Shown: piece by piece, positions 45,830 through 58,076 of the stretch
Numbering within the stretch: position 1 is the stretch's first letter
Layout of the letters: each line of letters opens with the position of its first letter
Source: Eretmocerus hayati
Taxonomy: Eukaryota; Arthropoda; Insecta; Hymenoptera; Aphelinidae
Length of the DNA stretch: 64,000 bases
Direction: 5' to 3'
NCBI GenBank assembly: GCA_029851415.1
Contig: CM056743.1
Location: 65,688,186 to 65,752,185, forward strand
Position numbers and translations under genes: made by a program
The notes under the pieces: generated by a model
The model's input: the letters and a program-made list of their open reading frames with translations, nothing else
Told to the model about the DNA's origin: nothing
Databases searched by the model: none

Positions 45830-47705
45830 CTTATTACGTATTGTCATGCAAACTTCCACTACCATCTCATTCTACGTACATTTACCACCTCACTCGCGGA
45901 AATTCCCGCCTCATTTCTGACCCTCTAGTCCCAACCCTACCCCAATGCAGATTCATTCATCTCATTCTACTCGACGAAACCTATCAAATAGTACCCCTAT
46001 ACATTCCACATCTCATGTACAGCGAACTCTGTGAATTTAATAAAACTACACGTTGTTTATGTTTGTATGTGCGTGTACCTGTATATTGTCTTCCCTCTTT
46101 CACGCGAGTTCTCCTGAACCCCTAGACCAATCTTCTTAAAACTTTGAGGGTCTATTCTCAATCGATCAGAAATGAGCCCAGTCCATTGATAGCTCCCCAC
46201 TCTCAATACTCCTTCTTCCACGTCAAATTGATTGCGTGAAATTCAACACAATTCTCAGAGTGTAGTGATCAAAACGTTCTGATATCTGAAGGTTCATTCG
46301 ATTCTGCTAGTTTGGACCGTTTGAAGCCCTCCGAACTAACATAATCGAATGAATCTCAAGATTCTCGATACAAATTGTCGCCTACTGTTGCTAAGTAGGT
46401 TTCGATCACTCTGGAGAGATTAGTTGATACCTAATCCTGATCAGTGTTCTCATTTTTTGCTGAACATTTCTTCATTTCTCCTTCTATGTCACTCAAAATA
46501 TCGTGAGCACTTCGATCGAACCCTTTAGAAATTTTAGGCATTGCTCAAGCTCCCCCGACAATGGGTCTAGTCCCTCTGACGCATGATCTTCCGATTTATT
46601 TTAGATCTATAAATTGTTTAAACTTGGATTTGGGTTTCAATTCCCTCTCCCCGGCCTAAAAAATTCACGAGCCTCTTCCTTTTGACCATCCACTTACTTC
46701 TAGCTCTGCCTCAATGCAAGTTCATCCATTTCATTTTGCTCGTCGCGACCTATCAACTGGTACCCCTATCATTGCACTTGCATTGTATAAACTCTTTCCG
46801 TGAATCATTTTCTACTACATCTTGTGTATATCCGTATGTTCTCTCTTAGTCAGGCGAGTTCTCCTGAATCCCTCGACCAACCGTCTTGAAATTCCGGAGG
46901 TTTATCTAAAATGGTTCAGTGATGAGCCCACTGTAATGAAAGCTTCATGGATCTCAATACTCTTCTTTCCACATATAATTACTTTTTTTAGGTTTCGACA
47001 CAATTTTTAGACCATATTTGTCCAAACATCCTAGCATCTGAGACTCTAAATATAAATTGTCGAATATTGTTATTCAAGTATTCCTCGATTATTCTATTGA
47101 GATTGGTTGATACGGAATTCTGATTATGACTCCCATTTCCGTCGGAAAATTCTCCTCACCAACCCTTCTATGTCACTCTAAAACTCGTAGACACTCTCAT
47201 CAATCTCTTTAGGAGTTTGAGTCACAACCTCCTCACACAATGGATCTGGTCCTTTTTGAGCTACATCCATCAATTCATTATGATCCTGCGAAGTTTTAAC
47301 TTAGAGTTCAACTCTTACTTGATTCTGACTTCTGAATTCCTTTCCTAATCTCGAGAACTATTCCACTGATCTTCATGAATTTTTCATGGACTGTTTCCAA
47401 TCCCATAGCGATTCACTTAGCCAATCTTCAACTCTACATATTCAACTTCTTCTCCAAATTATCAAACCAAAATATGACCATTCACAAAATTCTTGAAAAA
47501 ACTGAGAGAAACAATTCATTCTTGAATTTTGATCTTTCGATAATTTTTCGAATGTAATTAGAGGAACTTTAGTCACTAATGTATTTCCATTGAAATCGTA
47601 GAGATGGGTTCCAAGTCGAAATGGGATGATGATGGGTGGATAAGGTTTCAATGTTGCAAATAGTTAATATGAGATGAGAAAGCATTTTGCAATTGTCTTT
47701 TTGTA
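45830..47705. mobile_element. Repeat family X, copy 2
   Basis: It contains two subunits with 'atcaa.tggtacccctat' landmarks at about 45982 and 46754, each followed by 'gcgagttctcctgaa.cc' (46105, 46856). It has the same 3' end as copy 1 (about 47670-47705). It preserves the uninterrupted site that carries the 1.5-kb palindrome in copy 1. No ORF of note. Confidence 0.55.
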
Positions 47706-48920
47706 GAGTGCTTCATTTCGTTTCATTCTCTCATTTCTTGCCTTTTTATATCTTCGACTCGTCCATTACCATTTCAAATGAACCACTCCACATTTCATAC
47801 ACGGAATTATACCATTCACTTATCCTGCATCCTTTCATATGATTCACTCCATGTCTGTTGAAGTATCTCGAGCCTGCGAATATTCGAGGGAAATTCAGCA
47901 GTTGGAGCACGGTGCGATGACCCGCGATTTCCCCTCGATGTCACGCGAGTGACATCATTCAAATCTCATTGGCCGAATTGGCACCTGATGATATTGTCAT
48001 CCGCCCTGCTCTTCCCTGCGAGTCTCTCTCGCAGCTCAAAATTCGGCAGTTAGCCACAGTCCGGCAAGCAACAAACATCAGCTGTGCTGCTTGCATACAA
48101 TTAAATATTCACCGCGCCGGTGCCATCCTCGCGACCGCGTCTTCCCGGTCCCTTAATTTTCCGCGCCGCGCCCACACTCGCGCCTTAATCTTTTCCACAG
48201 TAATGTAAGCACACTTTAAAAGAGAATATATTCTCAATTTATTTTATCAGCATAAAATCAGTGAGTGGTCATACAGTGAAACCTCACCACGCTTCCTTGT
48301 CCTTTATATATCCAGCACAAGTGATCCACATGCGAGGCTCCAGGGTTCCGTTGGAACACCCTGTCCCATCAATGTATTACTTAGAAAATCATTCATTCAG
48401 CATCGGAAGACACTCTTCATGTGGGCCAATGATTGCCCATTTGGGAATAATCTCCGCACGCACTTAAGGAGGTTTGATGGTGTCATGAGGGATCGGTGAG
48501 GGGGGAATACGAAAACTAACCTAACCTGGCGCTCGACTGCACGAAGATACACGGCGAGTACACTTATATGTTGACGATTTTTGACAAAAATTCGATCATA
48601 TTTCCTCAAAATGCATGGTAAGCTGTGATCACCGAAAGGTGTTATTGTTCTTTAGGAAATTCTCTAACGTCTGAATATTTTATGAGAATTTTCTCTACAT
48701 CTCATGAGGTGCTAGGCTTGTTTTGGTAGCACCGTCCATGAGAGCCCATGTTATTTCGAAAAATGTAAGAGCTTAGATCTCGAAAAAACGCCTGGTGAAA
48801 AATACTGAAAAAATTCACAGAGTATTTTTTCGTCTCAAAGATAATTATGTAAAAGGTTTCGTCTCGCGATCTCTACATCTTCGTCAAGACCATCGAACCT
48901 CTTTAAGTCGCCTCTTTCTG
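47706..48920. other. No gene identified
   Basis: Includes a GC-rich stretch (47870-48200) with 'cgatgtcacgcgagtgacatc', a small inverted repeat at 47935-47955. No ORF or RNA gene can be supported. Confidence 0.35.
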
Positions 48921-50781
48921 CAAGAGTTGCGTCCAGATTCATCCCCAAATAGGAGGCCGAGGTGACGAATATGACTCATTTTATTCCACTTCATGTTCCA
49001 TTCCGTTTCATTCTCTCATGACTTTCATTCCATTCTCTCATTTTTTCCATTTCATATCATTAACCCATTCAGCATCATTCCATATCATTACCTTCATATC
49101 TCATTTCTAACATCATATCATCCACTCATCCAGCATTATTTCATATCATCCACTCTACATCTCATGTACAAAATTATTCATTCATCTTCGAAATTCACTC
49201 TTAGCACACGCCAATAATCGCCTTCGTCATCATTCACTTCATCATCATTCTTATCGTATGACTTATTCGATTTCATTTCATTATTCACTCCGTTTGATCA
49301 CATTCCAATTTATCCCTCATCTTGTTCGATTCTTTCATCTCATTCCATTTCATCTCTCAATTCATTCTTTCATATTTTTCATTCATATCATTCATTCATC
49401 CAGTCTCATTTCAAATCATCCAATCATTCACACATGTCTCGCGAGGAAGATTGTTCATTCGTCTTCGAATTCTACTCTTTATTTGCGCCATTAATTGCCT
49501 ACTTGGTGATGAATCCTTGGACGGAGTTGAGCCACCTGCGGGTGTAGATGTTGCGTCCAGATCCGTCTCCAAATAGGAGGGTGAAGCAACTCTCATACTT
49601 CATCACCATTTTTATCATTCGATTCATTTTATTCCCTTCCATTTTACATTTCGTGTCATTCTCTCTTTCCATTCCATCTCATTTTCGATTCCATCTTCCA
49701 TATTTGCATTCATTCGATACCATTCACTTATCCGGGATTATTACATAATTCACTCCGCATTCCATGCACAAAGTCATATATTCATCTCCGTAATTCATTC
49801 TTTGCGCATATTCGCATTGATTTCTCATTCTTCATTTTATTCTATCATCATTTCATTTTTAATTTCTTCAACGACTCACCCAGTATCATCCCATATCATT
49901 TACTAAATGTCTCCCTTGAGAGAGCATCCACGCGTCATCAAATTTCACTCTCCACACACGCCAATGATCGCTTACCCGGCGATGAATCCTTGTACGCAGG
50001 TAAGCCGCCTCCGGGTGCAGATTTTGCGTCTGGATTCATCACCGAATAAGAGGGTGCGGCAACTTCCATGATCCATAACCATCTTTATCATTTTACTCAT
50101 TTTATTTCATTTCATTCTCACATTTCTTCTCATTTTATCAAATTCAATCATCCAGGATCATTCCATATCATTTACTCCACTTTGTATACCCATAATCCTT
50201 CATTCATCTCCAGGATTCAATCTTCGCACACGTTATAATTCACTTGTCATTTTTCGCCTTATTCTCGTATCTCATTTCATTCCATCTTTCATTCTATTTC
50301 TCGACTCTTCTTCATCCAATGCCAAATCCATCACCCAGTATCATTTTATACCATACATTACATGTCTCACGTTGAAGATCATTCATTTATCATCAACTCC
50401 CGATTTCCACACACGCCAATGATCGCCTACTTGGCGCTGGATCTCTGCACGCAGGTAAGCCGCCTCCGGGTGCAGATGTTGCGTCCGGATTCATCACCAA
50501 ATAGGAGGGTGAGGCAATTTCCAGACTCAATCACCATATGACATTCCCTCACTCCTTCTCGATTCATACCATTCAATCTTCCAGCATCATTTCAAAATCG
50601 TCCACTCCTCATCCCTTTCACAAATCACCCATTCATCTTCGAATTTGATTTCATCCTTCCATAAACATTCATTTCATAAACATATATACGTGATTTCAAC
50701 CTCATAATGCTCAATTTCACAACCTCACATGAAATTTGGCACTGAAATTTACATTTACACGGCTAAACGCGCAAGCCGGCA

Positions 50782-50863
50782 TATGCGTCTCGTGCCAGAA
50801 ACTTTGTTCTTCACGATAACCTTGTTATCGCAAAGAACAAAGTTTTTTGGCACTCGACGCATA
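50782..50863. ncRNA. Hairpin resembling a miRNA precursor, number 1
   Basis: An 82-nt foldback: TATGCGTC..GTGCCA.AAACTTTGTTCTT pairs with its complement. There is a 2-nt internal mismatch and one single mismatch or bulge in about 30 bp, and a top stem CGATAAC/GTTATCG. Arm length and small loop fit a pri-miRNA stem, but expression is unknown and a short MITE is possible. Confidence 0.5.
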
Positions 50864-50888
50864 ATATACTATTACACTCACATCTTTG

Positions 50889-50983
50889 ATATCGATACTT
50901 CCTACGAAGAAAAACACTTCCCAATGTATAAGCATATGGCTTATACATTGGAAAATGTTTTTCTTCGTAGGAGGTAGCGATAT
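50889..50983. ncRNA. Hairpin resembling a miRNA precursor, number 2
   Basis: A 95-nt foldback with 45-nt arms and about four non-Watson-Crick positions. The core is TCCTACGAAGAAAAACA, then CCAATGTATAAGC, with loop 'atatg'. It lies 25 bases from hairpin 1. The strand cannot be decided from sequence. Confidence 0.5.
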
Positions 50984-52109
50984 AATCTAAAACAAACTCT
51001 TTCGCAATTTCTCAAGATTCAAGTTATGACTTCGTTACACACGTATTTACCGCTCCCTAATTCTAGACTGATTACATTCTCAAAGTATGTTTTTTGTTTA
51101 TCCTGATTTAAAACTGATCACATATTATGATTGTGAACTCATCAAACATCCTGATTTGAAACTGATTGCCTCCCCCCAATTTTGACACATTAATGAATCC
51201 ATTTTTGAACTGATCTTATGTGACTTCTCTAACTCACACCTCACCAACATCCATTCACTCCATTCATATCATTCTTTCTCGTTATCATCTTCAACACATA
51301 TTCACTACTCATACATTCCAACTCATTCATCGTCATCATTTCATCAGCTCACATCACTTCCTTCATTCATCCACTCCATTTTCATCATCACCATTCATTC
51401 ATCATTTTCAATACGCACATTCACTCACCATCATTCCCATTCTCATGTAACAACTCATAATCATACAATGTCAATGATCGCCTACTTAGAGAACAATTCC
51501 TGCATTCACATAAGACTTCTCTAAGTAGGAGGGTGAGGCATTCATTCTCTCTTATTCCATACATTTCTCATTATTATCATTCATTCATTATCTTCATCAC
51601 CTCATCAACTCACATCTTACCAACATCCATTCACTCCATATCTATCGTTTTTGCTCGTTATCATCTTCAACACATATTCACTCATCATACATTCCAACTC
51701 ATTCATCATCATTTCATATCAGCTCACATCACTTCCTTCATTCATTCACTCCAATTCCATCATCATCATTTATTCATCATCTTCAATACACACATTCACT
51801 CACCATGTTTTTCATTCTCATTGAACATTTATGATCGTACAATGCCAATGATCGCCTACTTGGAGAACCTGCATGCACATAAGATTTCTCTAAGTAGGAG
51901 GGTGAGGAATTCATTCTCTCCAATTTCATATATTCCCCATCATCATCGTTCATTCATCATCTTCATCAGCTCACAACTTACCAACATCATAACTACTTCA
52001 TCAATCATTCATCAACAATTCATCAAACATTCATCAAACATATCATCATCATCAATCATTCATCCATCAATACCTCATTAATCATCCATTTTCAAGGGTC
52101 AGTTCAAAA

Positions 52110-52228
52110 AATATATATTCATTTCAAAGGTTAATTGATTCGAGAGATGCAACGAACGTATGAAAAACATTCTCCCTTATACGTTCCTTACATTTGCGAC
52201 CAATTGATTTTTGTTGTAAATATATATT
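52110..52228. ncRNA. Imperfect hairpin of ~120 nt
   Basis: 'aatatatatt' pairs with its copy at 52219-52228. Inner segments 'aattgatt', 'gatgcaa.gaacgtat' pair with 'atacgttc.tt.catttgc' and 'caattgattt'. There are several bulges. It may be a third member of the hairpin cluster or simply an AT-rich foldback. Confidence 0.35.
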
Positions 52229-52291
52229 GAGAGAATTGATCTTGTAGATTCAGACGACCGACAGATCCTCGTGAGTCGAAACTATGGGGCT

Positions 52292-52358
52292 TGACTCTCA
52301 ATCTGCGCCTTTGCAACACTCCGGTACGCATGGTGGCGACTCTAAGGATTGAGAGTCA
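52292..52358. repeat. Small inverted repeat, 12-bp stem
   Basis: TGACTCTCAATC at 52292 pairs perfectly with GATTGAGAGTCA at 52347-52358; the loop is about 43 nt and GC-richer. Confidence 0.6.
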
Positions 52359-52636
52359 TTCATTCATAGAAAATGAGGCGATCGAGGATGACGTACAGAT
52401 AGACAGACAGACGATTCCCATAAATCATTATTCATTGTAACGGATGCGACGAACTAGATGAAAATCACACTTACACGATCACCATATTATAAATAACTGA
52501 TAATAGATGATAGATAAAAAATCTTGGGAATAAACATGAATCAAGAACAAAATAGTCAAGACTGTAGAATTAACATAATAAAAATTGGACGTCAAAAACT
52601 ATACGAAAATGTTTTCAGATTGGAAATTACACTAAT

Positions 52637-52995
52637 AAGGTCTAAATAAGGTTCAAATAAGGTTTGGATGTTTGCGTGAATGCATCAAAAGGGTAGGAAT
52701 CTAGTGGAGTAAGGTCTAAATAAGGTGTAGATAAGGTCTGTATGTATATTTGTATGCATGCGTGAATACATTGAGAGGGCAAAAATCTAGTGAAGTAAGG
52801 TCTACATAAGGTTTAAATAAGGTCTCCATATTTGTATGTATGCGTGAATACATTGAGGGGGCAAAAATTGCGTGAACTAAGGTTTAAATAAGGTTTAAGT
52901 AAGGTCTGTATATTTGTATGTATGCGTGAATACATTGAGAGAGCAAGAATCTAGTGAATTAAGGTATAAATAAGGTTTAAATAAGGTCTGTATGT
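52637..52995. repeat. Minisatellite, ~82-86 bp unit, about 4 copies
   Basis: Repeated blocks 'gcgtgaat.cat.ga' start at 52674, 52760, 52842 and 52924. Each is followed by 'ggcaaaaatctagtgaa' and 'taaggt(c/t)taaataaggtt' variants. Within units 'aaataaggt' is itself repeated. Confidence 0.85.
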
Positions 52996-53176
52996 AAATA
53001 TACGTGTATACATATAGATCGCAAAAATCTGGTACCGCCGGACGCTGCAGGCAGATTATTTCCCGAATATTGGTCCGTTCCTTTCCACCGTCGGTGCCAT
53101 CCCTCTCCCTCCTGCAGGATATCTGTCTCAAGAGCCCCGTTACCTGCGCTATCAGTCACGTCCATCTGAGCAGAAC

Positions 53177-55652
53177 ACGTGTTCCGGCATCCGATCTTTA
53201 TCTTCATTTATGGGTCATTCGCATCGCCTGAATTGCTTCCGCCTGACCGGCGCCGAGGCAAGACGAGTTAAGATGAATCACCCCTCATATAGGAGAGCGT
53301 CGGGATATCTACCATGCCTGATCCCGTTCGAGCCAATATCAGGGGGTTCCCACGTCCCCATCGTTGATTCAGACGCATCATATCATTGCCCCTGATATGA
53401 GCCACTCGATAATGTAACTTTAGGCTCAGGGCACAACACCAAAACTGCACAGTCTCGGGACTCTGAACATATCTCGCGGCCGGCCGATCATCGGGCAAAG
53501 CACTGTTTTCTCTTTGCGTAGATTGCGACGAGCAGCTATTGGCCGCCCTGGGACTATTGTCACATCACCACAGTTTCTCATTGCTGGGCCTCCGTCTCAT
53601 TGTTTTAAATCCGAGCTAGCGACTCGGGAACCACTCAAAATTAGGCCGGGAATCGTGTGAACTTGGTTACGCAAATAACACCCTCTGCATTTGGCCGAAT
53701 TCGAGATGGTTTCCAAGTCATTGGCTCGGTTTTCGAGGTACCAAAGGGAAGCCTGAAAAAGTACAAATTGAGCAGTGTCACGTGCGTCACAGGGTAGCGA
53801 GAGTAGCGGGAACAGCAGTCACTTGTAGAACAAGCTGGAAAATATCGAGCGCCTTGCCATTCGCCACACCACCGGTCAAAGTTCCCCAAATAAAATTATT
53901 TCACCTATAATCGGCTCTCGTGACCGCCAAATTTGTTGCCTCGGATCGCACGTGATATCACTGCGTTCTTCTGTTCTTGGACTTCCACTGGGTACCCTCA
54001 AACCTGGGCCAGCAACGTGGGAACCTCGCAAAACTGAGCTTGAAATTGAGAGAACAATGCGAAGATCTCATAGCCGTTCAACAATCTTCAATATTCATTA
54101 CACTTACCGACTCGGAATTCCAGAACCCACTTGATAACGTGATCTATATACTACAAGATTGGCACCGATCGAATTTCTGGGCAATCAGACGATTTCTTTG
54201 GGCTGAAACGATGCATGACAATTCATATAATCGCGAAGATGCTCCACTTTTCTTGATATCGATCACGTTAACAACTACTATACTTCTGAAATTATATCCA
54301 TACCGAATCACCCAGAAATGAGATTCACTGTGGCGCTGGCTCTCGAATAGCTCAGCGAAAGCTCACCCGGTTACGAATACGTCGAAATTCTTCACCGAGA
54401 ATTTATGATTGCTTACATTATTACGCAAGTCGCCCAAGCGCGTGGACACTTTCCAAAAACAAATATCCAATCCCAAATGGATCACTGTTTTCTGATTTAA
54501 TGGCGATTGATGTGGAAAATGTGCTCCAAGGTTTCTTATCACATTAGTATCCGTGAAGCTAATTCCATAGTATATCCGAGAGAACTAGAAGAGCAGGACT
54601 TGGTTCGATAGCCCATGCATTATTCATAACTAGTGCTAAATAATCCTGTCGCTGACAAAAAAAATCCACACGCTTTTAGTGCTCGTCGTCTTCGACTTTT
54701 AATTTTTCGCTTTCATCGGCCAAGGGTGAATTCAACATATACTGGAGTTCCCCTAATGTTTACGTGTTCCGACACCCGATCGTTGTTTTTGTTTAAGGGT
54801 CATTTGCATCACCTGAATTGCTCCCGCTTGACCGGCGCCGAGGCAAGACGAGTTCAGATGAATCACCCCTTATACAGGAGATTGAGGGGGCGCCCCATGC
54901 TTGATCTCTTTCGATCGCGGGTTCCCACGTTCCCATCGTTGATTCGAACGCAACATATCATTGCCCCTGATATGAGCCACTCGATGATGTAACTCTCGGC
55001 CCGGGGCACTACAACAAAACTGCACGGTCTCGGAACTCTGAAAATATCTCGCGGCCGGCCGATCATGGGGCGAAGCACTGATTTTTCTTTACGTAGATTG
55101 CGACGAGCAGCTGTTTGCCGTCCTGGGACTATTGTCACATCACCACAGTTTCTCATTGCCGGGCCTCCGTCTCATTGTTTGAAATCCGAGCTAGCGACTT
55201 GGGAACCACTCAAAATTAGGCCGGGAATCGCGTGAACTTGGTTACGGAAATAACACCCTCTGCATTTGGCCAAATTTGAGATGGTTTCCAAGTCGTTGGC
55301 TCAGTTTTTGAGGTACCAAAGGGAAGCCTGAAAAAGTAGAAATTCAGCAGTGTCACGTGCGTCACAGGGCAGCGAGAGCAGCGGGAACAACAGTCACTTG
55401 TAGTACAAGCTGGAAAATAACGAGCGCCTCGCCGGTCGCTACACCACCGCGCGGTCAGAGTTCGCCAAATGAAATTATTCCACCTACGATCGGCTTCTGT
55501 GTCTTCCAAATTTGTTGCCCCGTTTCGCACTTGACATCACTGCGTTCCTCTGTTATTGGACTTTCATTGGGTACCTTCAAACCCGAGCCAGAGACGTGGT
55601 AACCTTGCAAAACTATGCTGGGAACTGGAAAAACAACGTGAACGTTCTCATT
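53177..55652. repeat. Direct repeat of ~0.9 kb (53177-54075 and 54762-55652)
   Basis: Both copies share, in order, 'ccggcgccgaggcaagacgag', 'gatatgagccactcgat', 'atctcgcggccggccgatca', 'cgtcacagg', and 'ggtttccaagtc'. They differ by point changes and small indels. Unrelated sequence (54076-54761) separates them. This may be two copies of one transposon or a segmental duplication. No LTR features (TG...CA ends, primer site) are evident. Confidence 0.8.
53977..54321 (+). CDS. Unknown ORF, possibly part of the repeated element
   Basis: The 114-codon frame begins MDFHWVPSNLGQQRGN and has a helical, acidic stretch LREQCEDLIAVQQSS, then LILQDWHRS-like and WAIRRFLWAETMHDN segments. It ends at TGA 54319-54321. 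Its first part lies in the direct repeat; the second copy diverges and stops early (55512-55715). I recognise no domain. Confidence 0.25.
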   Translation: MDFHWVPSNLGQQRGNLAKLSLKLREQCEDLIAVQQSSIFITLTDSEFQNPLDNVIYILQDWHRSNFWAIRRFLWAETMHDNSYNREDAPLFLISITLTTTILLKLYPYRITQK

Positions 55653-55729
55653 GACTCTCGGAAAAGTTCACACTGTGAGAAGAAAACCTCGAATTCAGAA
55701 AAAAATCGTACTTGATAACAACAAACCCC

Positions 55730-56815
55730 CTAGCCTCGAGATAATGATTTTCAGACCATGAGTTTGATTTCAGAACTTTCTCTCACAGTTTCATGTAGAC
55801 TGAATGTGCCCAATTTGTGCCCAGTGAGTTATCAGCCCTCACTCGGTACATCGAGTTAATGCACACGTAGAACTCGCCGAGCACTTTCCCATCCTCGTGA
55901 CATTATAATATGAGACAGTGGGTGCCGGTTCATCTCATCCTTCCTCTCCGTTGAGTCAACCCGTGCTGTTCCTTTTTTAACACATTTGGGACAGTCCCCA
56001 TGTTCCTAACGTCAACCACGGCACGTCATATGGAAGCTGTTCATCAAAGCTATTCGGGGGTGTCACGCATGCCCATGGGCACACCATCAAACGAGCACGC
56101 GCACTGATTTTTTGGAACAATTTCATCTGACAGCAACTAAGCGTGCGTGCCTGGCTCTCTCCGTAATCAATCAGTGCGTGTACATCGGGCAGAGATGAGC
56201 GACAGCCCTCCGATATTTAGTGTCTCACTCGCACTCATGGGTAAGGCTACCATAAGCAATGCGGCCATTCACACAGTAGACCTAGGTGCACCTCAATTCA
56301 CCTTTTTCGTGAGTCATCCACCACAGCGGATTGTGTAAGCACTCATTATTCAAGTGATTAGTTCAGGGCAGGGCGGATGGTGAACTTTACGACTAATTGC
56401 AGAAACCTCGCCCGCAGACGTGATCGCTGTAAGTCTGCGTGGATGAAGCTGCTTGACACCGACAATACGCAAATCATGAACTTTTGGCCCCCCAGTAATT
56501 GAGCCTATTAGTTCTTGAGATGTTAGCACCAAGAACGACAGCTGCACGATTAACCTTCCGAAGAAAGTCCGGAGATCGAGGTCCGTTTGTCTCAGCCAAT
56601 CGCGACGAGGTCATCCATACATCACATACTCGGTGAGTATATAAACGAGTTAAAGTGCCAAACTGCGCAACCAGTCTCCAGACTCCTTAGTGACTTGTAT
56701 AATAGACCTCGTGATAGAGTTTTGTGGCATTGCCCAATGCAGTAACGGCTGCATTTACCTTTAAAAGTCAATACTTTCGAGGAGAGTGAGGATTTACATC
56801 GTGGTAAGAAGAAGT
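55730..56815. other. No gene identified
   Basis: No long ORF, repeat or RNA gene is supported. A short frame beginning at 56817 (MPFSALAPADSTMS) runs into the palindrome at 56885 and could be a 5' exon fragment, but nothing confirms it. Confidence 0.3.
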
Positions 56816-57093
56816 CCATGCCCTTTAGTGCCCTCGCACCAGCGGATTCAACGATGTCCACGAATTCAGCGCCCAAACACTCTTCCCTACTGAAAGAGAC
56901 CGAGTCGGTGACCGAGACGGTTGACCGAGTCGGTGTACGGAGTCGGTGACTGTTTCAGTTTACCGACTCGGTCACTTCGCATGGAATGGCCCCAAATGCC
57001 ACGAAACGAACATGAAACGATGAATTATCGTCAGAGGTTAATAGAAAAATTAAAAAGAATAGAAAAAAGCATGCCCGGCTATTTTCACAGTTT

Positions 57094-57166
57094 TGACGCG
57101 AGTGGGGTTCGAACCTGCAATCTCTTGATTACGAGTCCAAGCGCATGTGCCCGGGGCCAGCGAGAC
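57094..57166 (-). tRNA. tRNA-Thr(CGU)-like sequence, left arm of palindrome
   Basis: On the minus strand: a B box GGTTCGAACCC, a CTCGTAA anticodon-loop sequence next to CTTGG/TCAAG, and an A-box-like TGGCCCCGGGC. The T stem and acceptor stem are mismatched. It is likely a tRNA-derived SINE head or pseudogene. Confidence 0.5.
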
Positions 57167-57769
57167 ATGTTGCGATAGAGGACTTAGTGGGCGTTCTTGG
57201 AGTGTGACTCATAGGAAGTACCTCAGATCTGTTTATCATCAGTTTTATCATGAGTTGATCATAAACTCTGGCACCAGAGCACTGAGTCAAGCCGTAGCTA
57301 GGATGGGACTTGGAATATTTCTAGATCTGGCTGCTTGACCGAGTCGGTTGGCCGACTCGGTCAACCGAATTCAAATTTTCACGGGAAAGCAACACGCATA
57401 GAACTTGGGAATTTCGGAGATTTGGCTGGTTAACTACCGACACGGTACACCGACTCGGTCAACCAAATCTAAATTTTCACGGGAAAGTAACACCGAGTCG
57501 GTTAAGCAGTCAAATTTTGAAAATTTTCCTAGTTTTATGCGTGTTGCTTTCCCGCGAAAATTTGAATTCGGTTGACCGAGTCGGTCAACCGACTCGGTCA
57601 AGCAGCCAGATCTAGAAATATTCCAAGTCTCATCCTAGCTACGGCTTGACTCAGTGCTCTGGCGCCAGAGTTTATGATCAACTCATGATAAAACTGATGA
57701 TAAACAGATCTTAGGTACTTCCTATGAGTCACACTCCAAGTACGCTCACTAAGTCCTCTCTCGCAACAT

Positions 57770-57842
57770 GTCTCGCTGGCCCCGGGCACATGTGCTTGGA
57801 CTCGTAATCAAGAGATTGCAGGTTCGAACCCCACTCGCGTCA
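57770..57842 (+). tRNA. tRNA-Thr(CGU)-like sequence, right arm of palindrome
   Basis: This is the mirror copy of 57094-57166, almost identical, with the same box elements and the same mispaired stems. Its presence in both arms means it was there before, or arose with, the palindrome. Confidence 0.5.
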
Positions 57843-58076
57843 AAATTGTGAAAATACCCGGGCATGTTTTTTCTATTTTTTTTAAATTTTTTCATTAACC
57901 TCTGACGATAATTCATCATTTATTGTTCGTTTCGTGGCATTTGGGGCCATTCCATGCAAGGTGACCGAGTCGGTAAACTGAAACAGTCACCTACTCCGTA
58001 CACCGACTCAGTCAACCGTCTCGGTCACCGACTCGGCCTCTTTCAGTAGGGTTGCGGCAATACAGAAATTGCTGCA

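Larger units (their letters stand above)
48925..51912. repeat. Tandem array with a conserved hairpin in each unit and TC-rich spacers
   Basis: A conserved block, 'cgccaatgatcgcctacttgg(c)gatgaatcc' then 'ggattcatcaccaaataggagggtgaggcaa', recurs at about 49490-49590, 49955-50070, 50415-50515, 51470-51540 and 51840-51910. A right half only lies at 48926-48970. The two halves pair (CTTACCCGGCGATGAATCC with GGATTCATCACCGAATAAG in the 49971-50050 copy). Spacing is about 370-490 bp, with one gap of about 1 kb that holds two other hairpins. Spacers are 'ttcattccatttcat' type. ORFs in the spacers are low-complexity. Function unknown. Confidence 0.75.
56885..58050. mobile_element. 1.17-kb palindrome dense in ACCGASTCGGT, with a tRNA-like sequence in each arm
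   Basis: The ends are CCCTACTGAAAGAG and CTCTTTCAGTAGGG. The arms (56885 to about 57390, 57540-58050) are near-identical inverted copies. The 11-bp imperfect palindrome ACCGAGTCGGT/ACCGACTCGGT and close variants occur many times at the ends and the centre. Each arm holds a tRNA-Thr-like sequence and an identical 'ctctggc.ccagagcactgagtcaagc' stretch. No target duplication is clear. ORFs (57147-57338, 57598-57789) are mirror images. Confidence 0.8.

Noticed and set aside
48925..51912. Regularly spaced repeats as a CRISPR array
   Set aside because: Units are hundreds of bases, spacers are low-complexity and related to each other, and the DNA is eukaryotic.
51220..52081. ORFs of 76 and 182 codons rich in His, Ser, Ile, Thr
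   Set aside because: They are read from 'ttcattcatca' type low-complexity spacers of the tandem array; all frames give similar strings and no domain is present.
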